From CAYJRW01 sp964372865 (GTDB taxonomy: Bacteria > Patescibacteriota > Minisyncoccia > Minisyncoccales > 2-12-FULL-40-12), in contig CAYJRW010000005.1 in assembly GCA_964372865.1 (NCBI GenBank), positions 1-29,641 on the forward strand: 29,641 nt of DNA, read 5' to 3'. Every line of letters starts with the position of its first letter. Position 1 is the stretch's first letter. The notes beneath the pieces are model-generated. The model saw only the letters and a list, made by a program, of their open reading frames with translations. It searched no databases and was not told where the DNA came from. The position numbers and the translations under genes were made by a program. Positions 19,812-26,678 of this stretch are shown piece by piece.

Positions 19812-21086
19812 TTAACTTTTAACTCTTTTAATGTCTGCTCCTAATTTTTGGAGCCGCTCTTCTATTTTTTCATATCCCCTATCTATCTGATAAACATCGT
19901 TAATAGTTGTTTTGCCAGAAGCTATCAAGCCAGCGGTAACAAAAGCAGCGCCTGAACGGATATCCAAAGAAGGAATCTCCTTGCCCTGAAGCTGCGTGGG
20001 GCCGTTGATTATTGCCCTGTGAGGGTCGCAAAAAATAATGCTTGCACCCATTTTATTTAACTCCTCCAAGTATTTCAAGCGGCCTTCATACAAAGGGTCG
20101 TGAATCAAAGTGGGGCCTTTAGCTTGGGTTGCCAAAACCCCTAATTCCGGTTGCAAGTCCGTCGGAATTCCGGGATACGGCAAACTTTGAATTTTGTCCA
20201 TTTTAAGAATTTTAGAAGGGAGAACCAGGAGCTCTTTTTCTCCCAAAATTTCCAACTTTGCGCCAAAATCCCGTAGCCGCTTCAGAAAAAGTTCCAAAAA
20301 TCGCAACTCAACTTTTTTAATCAAAACTTTACCTTTGGCTGCAAGGGCCAAAGCAATAAAAGTTCCTGCCTCCAGGGGGTCTGACATAATTCTATGCTTA
20401 AAACCTTTCAGCTTTTTTTGGCCTGAGATGGTGAAACTATGAGCTCTCTGATTTTTAACTTTAGCTCCCATAAGGTTTAGTGCTTTTATCAATTCCTGAA
20501 CCTCGTAATCCTGGTCGGCAATCTTGAGTACTGTCTTTGAGGAACTCAAGGCTGAAGCCAGAATAATGTTTTCTGTGGCGGTGACGCTGAATTCTTTGAG
20601 GATAACTTCAGAGGGTTTTGGTCTGCCTTCAAAATGGAAGGACTTATTGTTTGTCTGAATTCTAACCCCTGTTTGAGAAAAAGCGTCAAGGTGGGTGTCT
20701 ATGGGTCTTGCTCCAATCTGGTCGCCTCCTGGCAAAGGAAACTTAATTTTTCCGAATCTGCTAAGTAGTGGTCCTAAAAGCACAATTGATCCCCTGAAAT
20801 GACCTATCACATCGCTAGGAAGCAGAGACGGGTCAATGTCTGAGCACTCTATCCTGATTTCTCTTTGGCCCAGCCAGGTAATTTTGGCGCCAATGGTTTC
20901 CAATATGCCCAGCATCTTAAAAAGGTCTTCAATAAGCGGCAGGTTGGAAATTTGACAGGGTTTTTTGGTTAAGAGGCAGGCAGCAAGGAGCGGAAAGACA
21001 GCATTCTTTGAACCCCTCACCTCAATTTCCCCTTTTAAATGTTTTCTTCCCCGAATTATAAATTTTTCCGGCATCAAGTTGAGCAT
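19812..21086 (-). CDS. murA: UDP-N-acetylglucosamine 1-carboxyvinyltransferase, Asp-type active site
   Basis: First committed step of peptidoglycan synthesis: transfer of enolpyruvate from PEP to UDP-GlcNAc. The 424-residue protein has the inside-out barrel repeats with EVRGSKNAVFPLLAA (catalytic Lys27), LPGGDQIGARPIDTHLDAF (residues 118-136), PGIPTDLQPELGVLA and HDPLYEGRLKYLEELNKMGA. In most MurA the flexible loop reads GGCxIGARPVDLH with the Cys that fosfomycin alkylates; here it is Asp122. Asp at this place is known from Mycobacterium and Chlamydia and confers intrinsic fosfomycin resistance. ATG 21086 or ATG 21074 (MPEKF) could start it. It leads the long minus-strand cell-wall and translation operon and is divergent from the PEGA gene. 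Confidence 0.96.
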   Translation of the reverse strand: MLNLMPEKFIIRGRKHLKGEIEVRGSKNAVFPLLAACLLTKKPCQISNLPLIEDLFKMLGILETIGAKITWLGQREIRIECSDIDPSLLPSDVIGHFRGSIVLLGPLLSRFGKIKFPLPGGDQIGARPIDTHLDAFSQTGVRIQTNNKSFHFEGRPKPSEVILKEFSVTATENIILASALSSSKTVLKIADQDYEVQELIKALNLMGAKVKNQRAHSFTISGQKKLKGFKHRIMSDPLEAGTFIALALAAKGKVLIKKVELRFLELFLKRLRDFGAKLEILGEKELLVLPSKILKMDKIQSLPYPGIPTDLQPELGVLATQAKGPTLIHDPLYEGRLKYLEELNKMGASIIFCDPHRAIINGPTQLQGKEIPSLDIRSGAAFVTAGLIASGKTTINDVYQIDRGYEKIEERLQKLGADIKRVKS

Positions 21087-21107
21087 ATACGAAATTTAAT
21101 GTAAAAT
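21079..21107 (+). promoter_or_regulatory. Promoter of the PEGA-domain gene
   Basis: TTGAGC (21079-21084), 17-base spacer, TAAAAT (21102-21107). The predicted start near 21114 leaves about 5 bases before ATG 21119. The -35 overlaps the first codons of the divergent murA gene. Confidence 0.5.
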
Positions 21108-21118
21108 CAAGATTGACC

Positions 21119-22084
21119 ATGACCAAAAAAAGTCGTCTTCTCTTGTTTTCCATTTTATTAATTTTGTTTTTATTGGTTGCTCCATCAACTGTTTTGTATT
21201 CCTTGGGTTACCGCTTTGATTTTGGAGGTAAAGGAATCACACAAACCGGCGGATTTTATTTTAAGGTTTGGCCAAAAACAGCCCAAATTTACTTAGACGG
21301 CAAACAGACTAAAAGAACCGACTTCTTTTTTGGCGCTGCCTACATTGATAATTTAGTCCCTAAAAAATACGAAGTGGAAATTCAGAAAGAAGGACATCAT
21401 TCCTGGAAAAAAATTTTGGAAGTGAAAGAAAAACAGGTGGTAGATGCCAAAAACATTGTTCTGCTGCCTCAGAATCCCACTTTTGATGTTTTAACCAGAA
21501 ACGTTGAAGAATTTTTTGTTTCCCCAGACCAAAGGAGAATGATTTTAAAAGAAGGAGGGGACAAAGAGTGGTCTCTAAAGCTTTTGGAATTGGGGACGAA
21601 CATTAAAAGTCATTTAGCAAACGAAGCCGACTTAGCTTCGAGCTCTTTAACAGCGTTTCTTGACTCTTTTTTTAGAGTTGATTCTTTTTTTACGGAGGGA
21701 GAATTAGAAAAAATAGAAACAGAAGAAGGCAAAGATGGTGAACTCTCTCCTGACCAGAGGAAACTTGGTTATTTTACTGACTCAGAAGTTTGGGTCCTGT
21801 TTTTGAAAAATGAGTTGGGGCAGCCCCAAAAGCTGCCTGGCGAAAGGTTGCTGTTAGCCCGCTTTTCAGAAAAAATAGGCAATGTCTCCTGGTTGAGCAA
21901 CCATTATTTAATATTTACAGCCGGAGACAAAATAAAAGTCGCCGAAATCGACGACCGCGATAGAATAAATATCGTTGACTTTGCAGAATTTAAATCTCCA
22001 CAAATATTCTTTAACCAAGCCAATAAGAAACTGTATATTCTTAGCGAAGGGAACTTATACGCCTCTGAAAGACTGCTTCCTTAG
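21119..22084 (+). CDS. PEGA-domain, membrane-anchored extracytoplasmic protein
   Basis: A 321-residue protein with an N-terminal signal anchor (residues ~4-27, after KKSR, then LLLFSILLILFLLVAPSTV) and an extracytoplasmic part. Residues ~45-105 (GGFYFKVWPKTAQIYLDGKQ ... DNLVPKKYEVEIQKEGHHSW) form a PEGA domain, named for a Pro-Glu-Gly-Ala motif and here recognisable by the pattern of a beta sandwich with IYLDG and LxPxxYxVxIxKxGxxxW. The rest (SPDQRRMILKEG, SPDQRKLGYFTDSEVW, WLSNHYLIFTAGDKIKVAEI) looks like beta-propeller-type repeats common to surface proteins of this lineage. The function is unknown. ATG 21119 is preferred to TTG 21113 because of the promoter spacing. It is divergent from murA, the only plus-strand gene in this half. 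Confidence 0.8.
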   Translation: MTKKSRLLLFSILLILFLLVAPSTVLYSLGYRFDFGGKGITQTGGFYFKVWPKTAQIYLDGKQTKRTDFFFGAAYIDNLVPKKYEVEIQKEGHHSWKKILEVKEKQVVDAKNIVLLPQNPTFDVLTRNVEEFFVSPDQRRMILKEGGDKEWSLKLLELGTNIKSHLANEADLASSSLTAFLDSFFRVDSFFTEGELEKIETEEGKDGELSPDQRKLGYFTDSEVWVLFLKNELGQPQKLPGERLLLARFSEKIGNVSWLSNHYLIFTAGDKIKVAEIDDRDRINIVDFAEFKSPQIFFNQANKKLYILSEGNLYASERLLP

Positions 22085-22093
22085 TTATCTTCA

Positions 22094-22126
22094 AAAGGTC
22101 CTGCAATTATAAAAATGACCTTTCTT
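22094..22126 (+). terminator. Terminator after the PEGA-domain gene
   Basis: AAAGGTC (22094-22100) pairs with GACCTTT (22117-22123) across a 16-base loop, followed by CTTTTATTTT. It lies 10 bases after the stop codon and also overlaps the end of the convergent small gene. Confidence 0.6.
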
Positions 22127-22351
22127 TTATTTTGCGTGTATATCAATCACTTCACCGCTTTCGCAAATGGATTTTATTATCTCTGATTTATCTGTAAAAA
22201 CACTAATTCTTCCATCGGGATGTTTTTTGATTATTACTTCAACCCGTCCCTCTACTGGACTAGAGAATATAACTCCATTTTGAAACTCAATTTTCTCATA
22301 GCCCTTGGGTTCCAATTTTGGTTGTTCTCTTAAAATAAGCTCCACAATCAT
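22127..22351 (-). CDS. Small hypothetical protein (74 residues)
   Basis: Not recognised. The frame from ATG 22351 encodes an acidic-basic mixed, beta-rich-looking polypeptide (IVELILREQPKLEP, then GVIFSSPVEGRVEVIIKKHP and DGRISVFTDKSEIIKS). It has no TM segment or signal peptide. The amino-acid make-up, absence of low complexity and fit between two terminator or repeat regions argue for a real gene. The stop overlaps the T run of the convergent PEGA-gene terminator. A TAAAAT (about 22362-22367, minus strand) could serve as a -10 for a short-leader transcript. Confidence is limited by size. Confidence 0.5.
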   Translation of the reverse strand: MIVELILREQPKLEPKGYEKIEFQNGVIFSSPVEGRVEVIIKKHPDGRISVFTDKSEIIKSICESGEVIDIHAK

Positions 22352-22673
22352 AACTTAATACAATTTTAGCGCAAAAATATTATTTCGACCGTTTTGTTTT
22401 TTATACCCTCCGCTACGGCTCCAGTAAGCGAGGCCAAAAGTTCACAGACAGCTTTCGCAGGCAGTTTAGCATGGTTTCGCCAGGCGAATAAACTGCCGAG
22501 AATGTAGATAGTCAAATCTCGCTCCCGAGCGATAGCGAAGGGAGTGAGAAGAGGATTTATCCTCTGCGAACTGGAGATTTGAACTATCGGTGAATGAAAA
22601 CTTTGTTGCCGGTCGCTGAAGCTTCGCTTCATATCCCATCTTCATTTTTGCTTTGCAAAAGCTTGATGAGCGT
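22352..22673. repeat. Non-coding, hairpin-rich island between the small gene and rpsI
   Basis: No convincing gene; an open frame of 88 codons here (22366-22632 minus) runs through repeats. Strong inverted repeats are present: GGCAGTTTA / TAAACTGCC near 22461-22496 with an inner TTCGC-CAG-GCGAA; an outer stem of 14-15 bases (22507-22520 with 22574-22588, one bulge) that encloses CTCCC...GGGAG and the perfect AGAGGAT-TT-ATCCTCT (22550-22565) followed by GCGAA; then GAAGC-TTC-GCTTC and TTTTGC-TTT-GCAAAA near 22620-22660. The inner hairpin is a third copy of the repeat seen in gyrB and gatA. Confidence 0.6.
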
Positions 22674-23159
22674 TTACCTCTTTTGCCATTGGGGTGCCCG
22701 GCGGGCTCTTTTTAAGCCGAACTTTTTTCTTTCGCGCATTCTTGGATCCCTGGTCAAAAAGCCAGCTCTTTTCAGCTGCTTTCTAAATTCTTGGTTAAAA
22801 AGAACTAAGGCCCGAGCTATGCCGTGTCTGACTGCCTCTGCTTGGGAGTGCAAACCTCCACCTTTAACAACAACCGTAATCTTGAATTTGTCCAAGTAAT
22901 TCATCTTTTCCAGAGCTCCAAGAGCTTTTTGGCGCAGTTCCCAGTTGGGAAAATATAAATCCAGAGGTTTGTTATTTATGTAAAAGGTTTTTTCGCCCTG
23001 AGTGAAAATTCTTATTCTGGCCACAGATGTCTTTCTGCGGCCTATCGCCTCAAAATAGCGTTCGGGTTTAGGAAGGGCCTTATCTTGCCGTATTTTGACC
23101 GCTTTAGCTGCTTTCCTTTTTTTGGTTTTTTTCTCTTTTATTTTTTTTGTTATCGCCAT
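22674..23159 (-). CDS. rpsI: 30S ribosomal protein S9 with a basic N-terminal extension
   Basis: S9 sits in the 30S head and its C-terminal tail reaches the P-site tRNA. From ATG 23159 there are 161 residues: a Lys/Arg-rich extension of ~35 residues (MAITKKIKEKKTKKRKAAK ...), then the conserved YFEAIGRRKTSVARIRIF, VKGGGLHSQAEAVRHGIARAL, LKRAGFLTRDPRMRERKKFG and the C-terminal KRARRAPQWQKR, where bacterial S9 typically ends RRRPQFSKR. A longer frame to 23228 runs back through a terminator hairpin and is rejected. rplM, the usual upstream partner, is not here. A TACTAT -10 seven bases before the ATG predicts a leaderless mRNA. Confidence 0.94.
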   Translation of the reverse strand: MAITKKIKEKKTKKRKAAKAVKIRQDKALPKPERYFEAIGRRKTSVARIRIFTQGEKTFYINNKPLDLYFPNWELRQKALGALEKMNYLDKFKITVVVKGGGLHSQAEAVRHGIARALVLFNQEFRKQLKRAGFLTRDPRMRERKKFGLKRARRAPQWQKR

Positions 23160-23166
23160 ATCCCTT

Positions 23167-23194
23167 ATAGTAGCAAGTCCTGTAAAAAAAACAA
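23167..23194 (-). promoter_or_regulatory. rpsI promoter, extended -10, leaderless start
   Basis: Minus-strand TGCTACTAT with the hexamer at 23172-23167, and TTGTTT (23194-23189) 16 bases upstream, formed by the T run of the preceding terminator. Exactly 7 bases separate the -10 from the rpsI ATG. The terminator of the upstream transcript and the promoter of rpsI therefore share sequence. Confidence 0.5.
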
Positions 23195-23223
23195 CCCCGC
23201 CCTTGAAATATTCAAGGGCGGGG
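23184..23223 (-). terminator. Strong intrinsic terminator upstream of rpsI
   Basis: Perfect 13-bp stem CCCCGCCCTTGAA (23195-23207) / TTCAAGGGCGGGG (23211-23223) with a 3-base loop. On the minus strand it is followed by TTG and eight T. It ends transcription coming from murB or from the small transcript proposed at 23345. Confidence 0.9.
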
Positions 23224-23345
23224 CTCAAGAAGATTTATCTCTTCTTTTTTTTCTTTTTTGCCATCGTAGTCGGACTAGGTTATTTTTTAAGAATTTTTTG
23301 GCAAACAGTCGACTTCTATTTGCAAAAAAGTTTTATTACTTTCAT
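23184..23345 (-). ncRNA. Candidate short transcript between murB and rpsI
   Basis: Directly after the murB stop lies TTGACA (23379-23374), then after 16 bases TGAAAAAAT (extended but weak -10), predicting a start near 23345 and a ~160-nt RNA that ends at the 13-bp terminator. It carries only tiny frames (ATG 23345, 9 codons, and MAKKKKKKR, 9 codons, near 23262-23233). It may be a small RNA, a micro-peptide mRNA, or simply the 3' trailer of murB. Confidence 0.3.
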
Positions 23346-23351
23346 TAGTTT

Positions 23352-23389
23352 ATTTTTTCACGCCAAGAAACTTTGTCAAGTGTGGATAA
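23352..23389 (-). promoter_or_regulatory. Promoter candidate with adjacent DnaA-box sequence
   Basis: TTATCCACA (23389-23381), one base, then a perfect TTGACA (23379-23374), and a weak extended -10 at 23360-23352. The DnaA-box sequence has the same orientation relative to the -35 as at the pheS promoter. Confidence 0.4.
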
Positions 23390-24310
23390 CTATAAAAGCT
23401 GTATTTCTTCTTCCAACTCCACCCCAAATTTATTTTTCACCCTCTGTTTTACCAATTTTATCAAAGAAATTGCGTCTTTTGCTTTAGCTCCACCCAAATT
23501 GATAATGAAATTGGGATGTTTTGTTGATACCTGAGCTCTGCCTATTTTAGTCCCCATCAATCCCGGCACTCTGGCTATAACCGCTGCTGCAGGAATTACA
23601 GGCAAAGGGTCAATTTTTATCACTTCTTTAAATCCTTCCGCAACTTTTTTTGGCACTTTTTTAACGTAGCAATTTTTGAAAATACTGCCGGCATTAGGAT
23701 ATTCCAAAGGTCCTCTTTCTTTGCGCTGCTTGATATGAGCATTAGCAATCGCCTGCATGCTTTTTTTATTACCTTTTTTTAGTAAAATCTGCGCCGAAAG
23801 CACAATCCAGCCCCTTTTTTTAAAAATGGAAGAGCGATAGCTGAAGCGACACTGCTTTTTGGTAAGTTTTCTTACTCTAAGGTTTTTATCCAAGGTCTCA
23901 ACGGAAATTATTGTATCTTTTGTCTCTCCTCCAAAAGCACCTGCATTCCCAAAAACAGCCCCACCAAAGGTTCCTGGTAAACCTCCTGCCCACTCAAGTC
24001 CGGCAAGGCCTCTTTTGCAGGTTTCTTTTACCAAAGTTGAAAAAGAAACGCCGGCTCCCGCCCAAAGGCGGTAATTTCGAATTTTAAAATTCGCATTTCG
24101 AATTTTAATAACGAGTCCGTTAAATCCTTTGTCCGAAGCCAGAATATTGCTGCCTTCGCCCAAAATAAAAAAAGGCGTCCTCATTTTTTTTGCAGTTCTT
24201 AGCGCTTCAATTATTTCTTCTTTGGTTTTGGCTTCAAAAAAATACTTGGTCCTACCACCAATTTTAAAAGTAGTATGGTTTTTTAACAAAATTTTTTTTC
24301 TAAACTGCAT
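23390..24310 (-). CDS. murB: UDP-N-acetylenolpyruvoylglucosamine reductase
   Basis: FAD- and NADPH-dependent second step of UDP-MurNAc synthesis, acting on the MurA product. The 306-residue protein has NHTTFKIGGRTKYFFEA, FILGEGSNILASDKGFNGLVIK, AGLEWAGGLPGTFGGAVFGNAGAFGGE, trimmed to GGLPGTFGGAVFGNAGA as the FAD/substrate loop, FSYRSSIFK with the substrate-binding Arg, and the C-terminal PNAGSIFKNC (Ser proton donor) and KHPNFIINLGGAKAKD. The length matches the short type II MurB that lacks the extra domain of the E. coli enzyme. A small A+T-rich palindromic stretch (near 24072-24105) encodes KIRNANFKIRN. Its ATG follows directly on a structured leader (24311-24375). Confidence 0.96.
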   Translation of the reverse strand: MQFRKKILLKNHTTFKIGGRTKYFFEAKTKEEIIEALRTAKKMRTPFFILGEGSNILASDKGFNGLVIKIRNANFKIRNYRLWAGAGVSFSTLVKETCKRGLAGLEWAGGLPGTFGGAVFGNAGAFGGETKDTIISVETLDKNLRVRKLTKKQCRFSYRSSIFKKRGWIVLSAQILLKKGNKKSMQAIANAHIKQRKERGPLEYPNAGSIFKNCYVKKVPKKVAEGFKEVIKIDPLPVIPAAAVIARVPGLMGTKIGRAQVSTKHPNFIINLGGAKAKDAISLIKLVKQRVKNKFGVELEEEIQLL

Positions 24311-24375
24311 TATAAAAATGGGCCGGCAGAGTGAACTCCAATACTAAGTCTTTAGTGAGTGCTGCCTGCCGACCC
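24311..24375 (-). ncRNA. Structured leader or small RNA in front of murB
   Basis: Predicted transcript start at 24375 coincides with the first G of a long stem: GGGTCGGCAG (24375-24366) pairs with CTGCCGGCCC (24329-24320), 9 of 10 bases. Inside, ACTAA-AGAC-TTAGT forms a second hairpin. The outer stem is followed by ATTTTTATA and then the murB ATG, so it looks like a terminator immediately before the gene. It could be an attenuator of murB or an independent ~60-nt RNA. It matches no riboswitch class I recognise. Confidence 0.5.
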
Positions 24376-24381
24376 AAATGA

Positions 24382-24410
24382 ATTATATCAACTGTTAAAA
24401 AAAACAGCAA
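24382..24410 (-). promoter_or_regulatory. Promoter of the murB leader
   Basis: TGATATAAT (24390-24382), an extended -10 with a perfect TATAAT, and TTGCTG (24410-24405) as a poor -35 with a 17-base spacer. The -35 lies inside the upstream terminator stem. Confidence 0.6.
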
Positions 24411-24434
24411 CCCTCGCTCGAGGGAGGGTTACTG
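24397..24434 (-). terminator. Terminator of the surface-glycan operon
   Basis: An 11-bp stem, CAGTAACCCTC (24434-24424) with GAGGGTTGCTG (24415-24405), one T-G pair, 8-base loop, followed on the minus strand by eight T (24404-24397). It lies 77 bases after the stop of the Wzy-like gene. Between them are further small hairpins (TGCCA-CTTC-TGGCA at 24450-24463). Confidence 0.85.
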
Positions 24435-24511
24435 TCGACTTAGTGGAATTGCCACTTCTGGCACACTCACTATTTAATAATAGCAAATTCAAAAACAATT
24501 GTCAAGTGTTT

Positions 24512-26668
24512 TTAAAACCCCAACTCCTTCAAAAGCTGCTCAACCTGAGGAGCAAATTCGGGTTTTATCTTCAAAAATCTTTCTGCTGCTGTTTTCGCTT
24601 TTTCTGCTTCGCCCAAACCGATGTACCCATTAATTAGTTTTTCCCAGAAGGAAAGGTCTTGCGGGTCAAGCTGAACGCCTTTTTCGTAAAAAGAAACCAA
24701 AACTCCAAGATCAGCTCCGGTTTGTTCAAGAACCTCTATTCCCTCTCCTAAAGTTTCCGAGCTCTGAGACCAATCAAGCCCCATACTCTCCAACTCTTTC
24801 AACTCTGAAAGAGCCAAGTCGTATTTCCCTGTCAATTTATAGCCTCTAAGCAAATGCCATCTTACTCCAAAAAATAGCGGTTCTAAATCCTTTGCTTTCT
24901 TCAAAGCATCAAGAGCTTCGTTATCCCGACCCTGCAAAAATCGCAATTGCGCGAGATTGAGATAAACTTGCTGATTTGCCGGGCTCAACTCCATAGCTTT
25001 AGTCAAAAATTCTTCGGCTTTGGTCAACTTTTCCTTGTCGCCGTCAAGCGAATAAAAATAGTTGTAATGTCTTCCTAAGAATAAATACATTCTGAAATCC
25101 AAAGGATTCTGCGAAATTGCCTTTTTAAATTCTTGCTCTGCCAGTCCAAGCCCCTGCATTAACAATTCTCTATTTTGGTTTTCTTGAGAAATTAAAGAGG
25201 TGGTTCTGAAAGAAAGCTGTTCCGGGCCTTCAAATCTTACCATTGGAGATAATCTAAACGCGCTCTGAAAAGCGGGAATGGATTGCTCCAAAGAAGAGGC
25301 AAGTCCTCTTAGGATGGCCCTTGACGCGCGCGCTGGCTGAATATTACCCACGAAAAAGACAAAAACTGTCAAAACAATCAAAATAGCTCCGACAAAAGGC
25401 GGCAGCGGAACAGTTTTACGTATTTGTCCGGCAGATTGAGAAGAAATCATAAAATCTATGAAAGCCAGAGACAGAAAAAACATTATATAACTTGAAATCA
25501 TATCAAAAACCCACATATTCTGCAGAAAGTAAACGAGCAGCAAAACAGCCAAAGCCAGAGGCGCAAAAGCCTCCTTAGCTACATTTTTAGCGTGCCTTAA
25601 TAGTCCAAAAATGGCAAAGAAAAAAACGGCCAGGTAACTGAGCAACCCAACGATTCCGGCACTTACTCCCACGTCTAAAACAACGTTGTGAACTCGGTCA
25701 TACCAAATGTCGGCGGTGCGGGGAAGTTCCGGGTTGTAGTATTTGGCAAAAGGAACGTTGAAATTTTCCCAACCCCAGCCAAGCCAAAATCTCTCCTGCC
25801 AAGCATGCCAGCCAATGCCCCACACCAGTTGCCGCGACCTGTCGGGAATTTGCAGCAAATTGAAAGGACGGTCTTTAAAATGGTAGCTTTTGACGATAAA
25901 TATTCCAACAAGGACCACCAAAATTAAAAAAGGTGCAGCCGCTTTTTTCAGAAGTTTTTTCGGAGAAAAAAGCATGTATCCTGTTCCAAGAAAAACTGCG
26001 CCTATCAAAAGAGAAGAAACAGCGCCTCGCGTAATAGTAACCGGGTTAAAGAACAAAACAAATGCAAAAATAACCAGCGCCAAACCATAAATAAGCCGCC
26101 AATAGCCAGTTTTCAGAAAGGCCAAAATTACGGCAAAGAAGATGTTAAAAAGAAGATAAGACGCAAGAAAAGATGAGTTACCAAGGGTCCCTCCGCCGCG
26201 GGTTATGGGATCTTTTGAGGTTAAAGCAAAAAAGCAAATAAAAGTGGCGGCCAAAATTGAAACCGACAAAATCCTCTGCCAAGATTTTCTTTCCTGAAAG
26301 CAGCTCGATAGAACAATGTAAAACGCGAAAAGGTGTAAAAATGTCAAAAGGCCGGTCATTCTCTCAAAAACACTCCAAAACGACCTTTCAAAGTTAACGC
26401 CGAGAACCGAAGTTAAGAAAAGAATTGCCAGAAAGATGGCCAAAGCCAAAGTTAAAGGAGTTATTTTTGGCCTATACTTTGGGTTGGAAACTGCCAATAA
26501 AATATAGAAAATAAAAACAATATCAACAACGATTCTGAAAAAAATGGTTTTTGGAACGATAAAGGGAAAAAAATAATCCTTAATAAAAATCAAGGGCGTA
26601 AACATTGCCAGATAAGTTCCGTATTCAATAACCGTAAGATATTTTTTTTCTAATTCTTCTTTGGACAT
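24512..26668 (-). CDS. O-antigen ligase/polymerase (Wzy_C)-family membrane protein with C-terminal TPR repeats
   Basis: A 718-residue protein. The first ~430 residues hold about a dozen TM helices; between them lies the large periplasmic loop typical of the O-antigen ligase/Wzy_C family, with RQLVWGIGWHAWQERFWLGWGWENF followed by YDRVHNVVLDVGVSAGIVGLLSY (cited in parts: WLGWGWENF, DRVHNVVLDVGVSAG). The C-terminal ~250 residues are TPR-like (QEFKKAISQNPLDFRMYLFLG, LTKAMELSPANQQVYLNLAQL, ALKKAKDLEPLFFGVRWHLL). It probably joins or polymerises surface glycan at the outer face of the membrane, with TPRs as a scaffold. ATG 26668 is preferred: it lies 10 bases after the dehydratase stop, whereas 26725 would overlap that gene by 47 bases. 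Last gene of the glycan operon. Confidence 0.85.
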   Translation of the reverse strand: MSKEELEKKYLTVIEYGTYLAMFTPLIFIKDYFFPFIVPKTIFFRIVVDIVFIFYILLAVSNPKYRPKITPLTLALAIFLAILFLTSVLGVNFERSFWSVFERMTGLLTFLHLFAFYIVLSSCFQERKSWQRILSVSILAATFICFFALTSKDPITRGGGTLGNSSFLASYLLFNIFFAVILAFLKTGYWRLIYGLALVIFAFVLFFNPVTITRGAVSSLLIGAVFLGTGYMLFSPKKLLKKAAAPFLILVVLVGIFIVKSYHFKDRPFNLLQIPDRSRQLVWGIGWHAWQERFWLGWGWENFNVPFAKYYNPELPRTADIWYDRVHNVVLDVGVSAGIVGLLSYLAVFFFAIFGLLRHAKNVAKEAFAPLALAVLLLVYFLQNMWVFDMISSYIMFFLSLAFIDFMISSQSAGQIRKTVPLPPFVGAILIVLTVFVFFVGNIQPARASRAILRGLASSLEQSIPAFQSAFRLSPMVRFEGPEQLSFRTTSLISQENQNRELLMQGLGLAEQEFKKAISQNPLDFRMYLFLGRHYNYFYSLDGDKEKLTKAEEFLTKAMELSPANQQVYLNLAQLRFLQGRDNEALDALKKAKDLEPLFFGVRWHLLRGYKLTGKYDLALSELKELESMGLDWSQSSETLGEGIEVLEQTGADLGVLVSFYEKGVQLDPQDLSFWEKLINGYIGLGEAEKAKTAAERFLKIKPEFAPQVEQLLKELGF

Positions 26669-26678
26669 CAAAAATTTT

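Noticed and set aside
22366..22632. 88-codon frame on the minus strand
   Set aside because: It runs through the hairpin repeats, has no recognisable domain, and its amino-acid make-up (Arg/Ser/Gln-rich start) reflects the repeat sequence.
23184..23228. Longer rpsI start at 23228
   Set aside because: The extra 23 codons run through the 13-bp terminator stem and T run and do not match S9.
24311..24375. T-box or known riboswitch before murB
   Set aside because: No T-box TGGNACCGCG-type motif and no amino-acid or tRNA-related gene downstream; 65 bases are too short for the common riboswitch classes I know.
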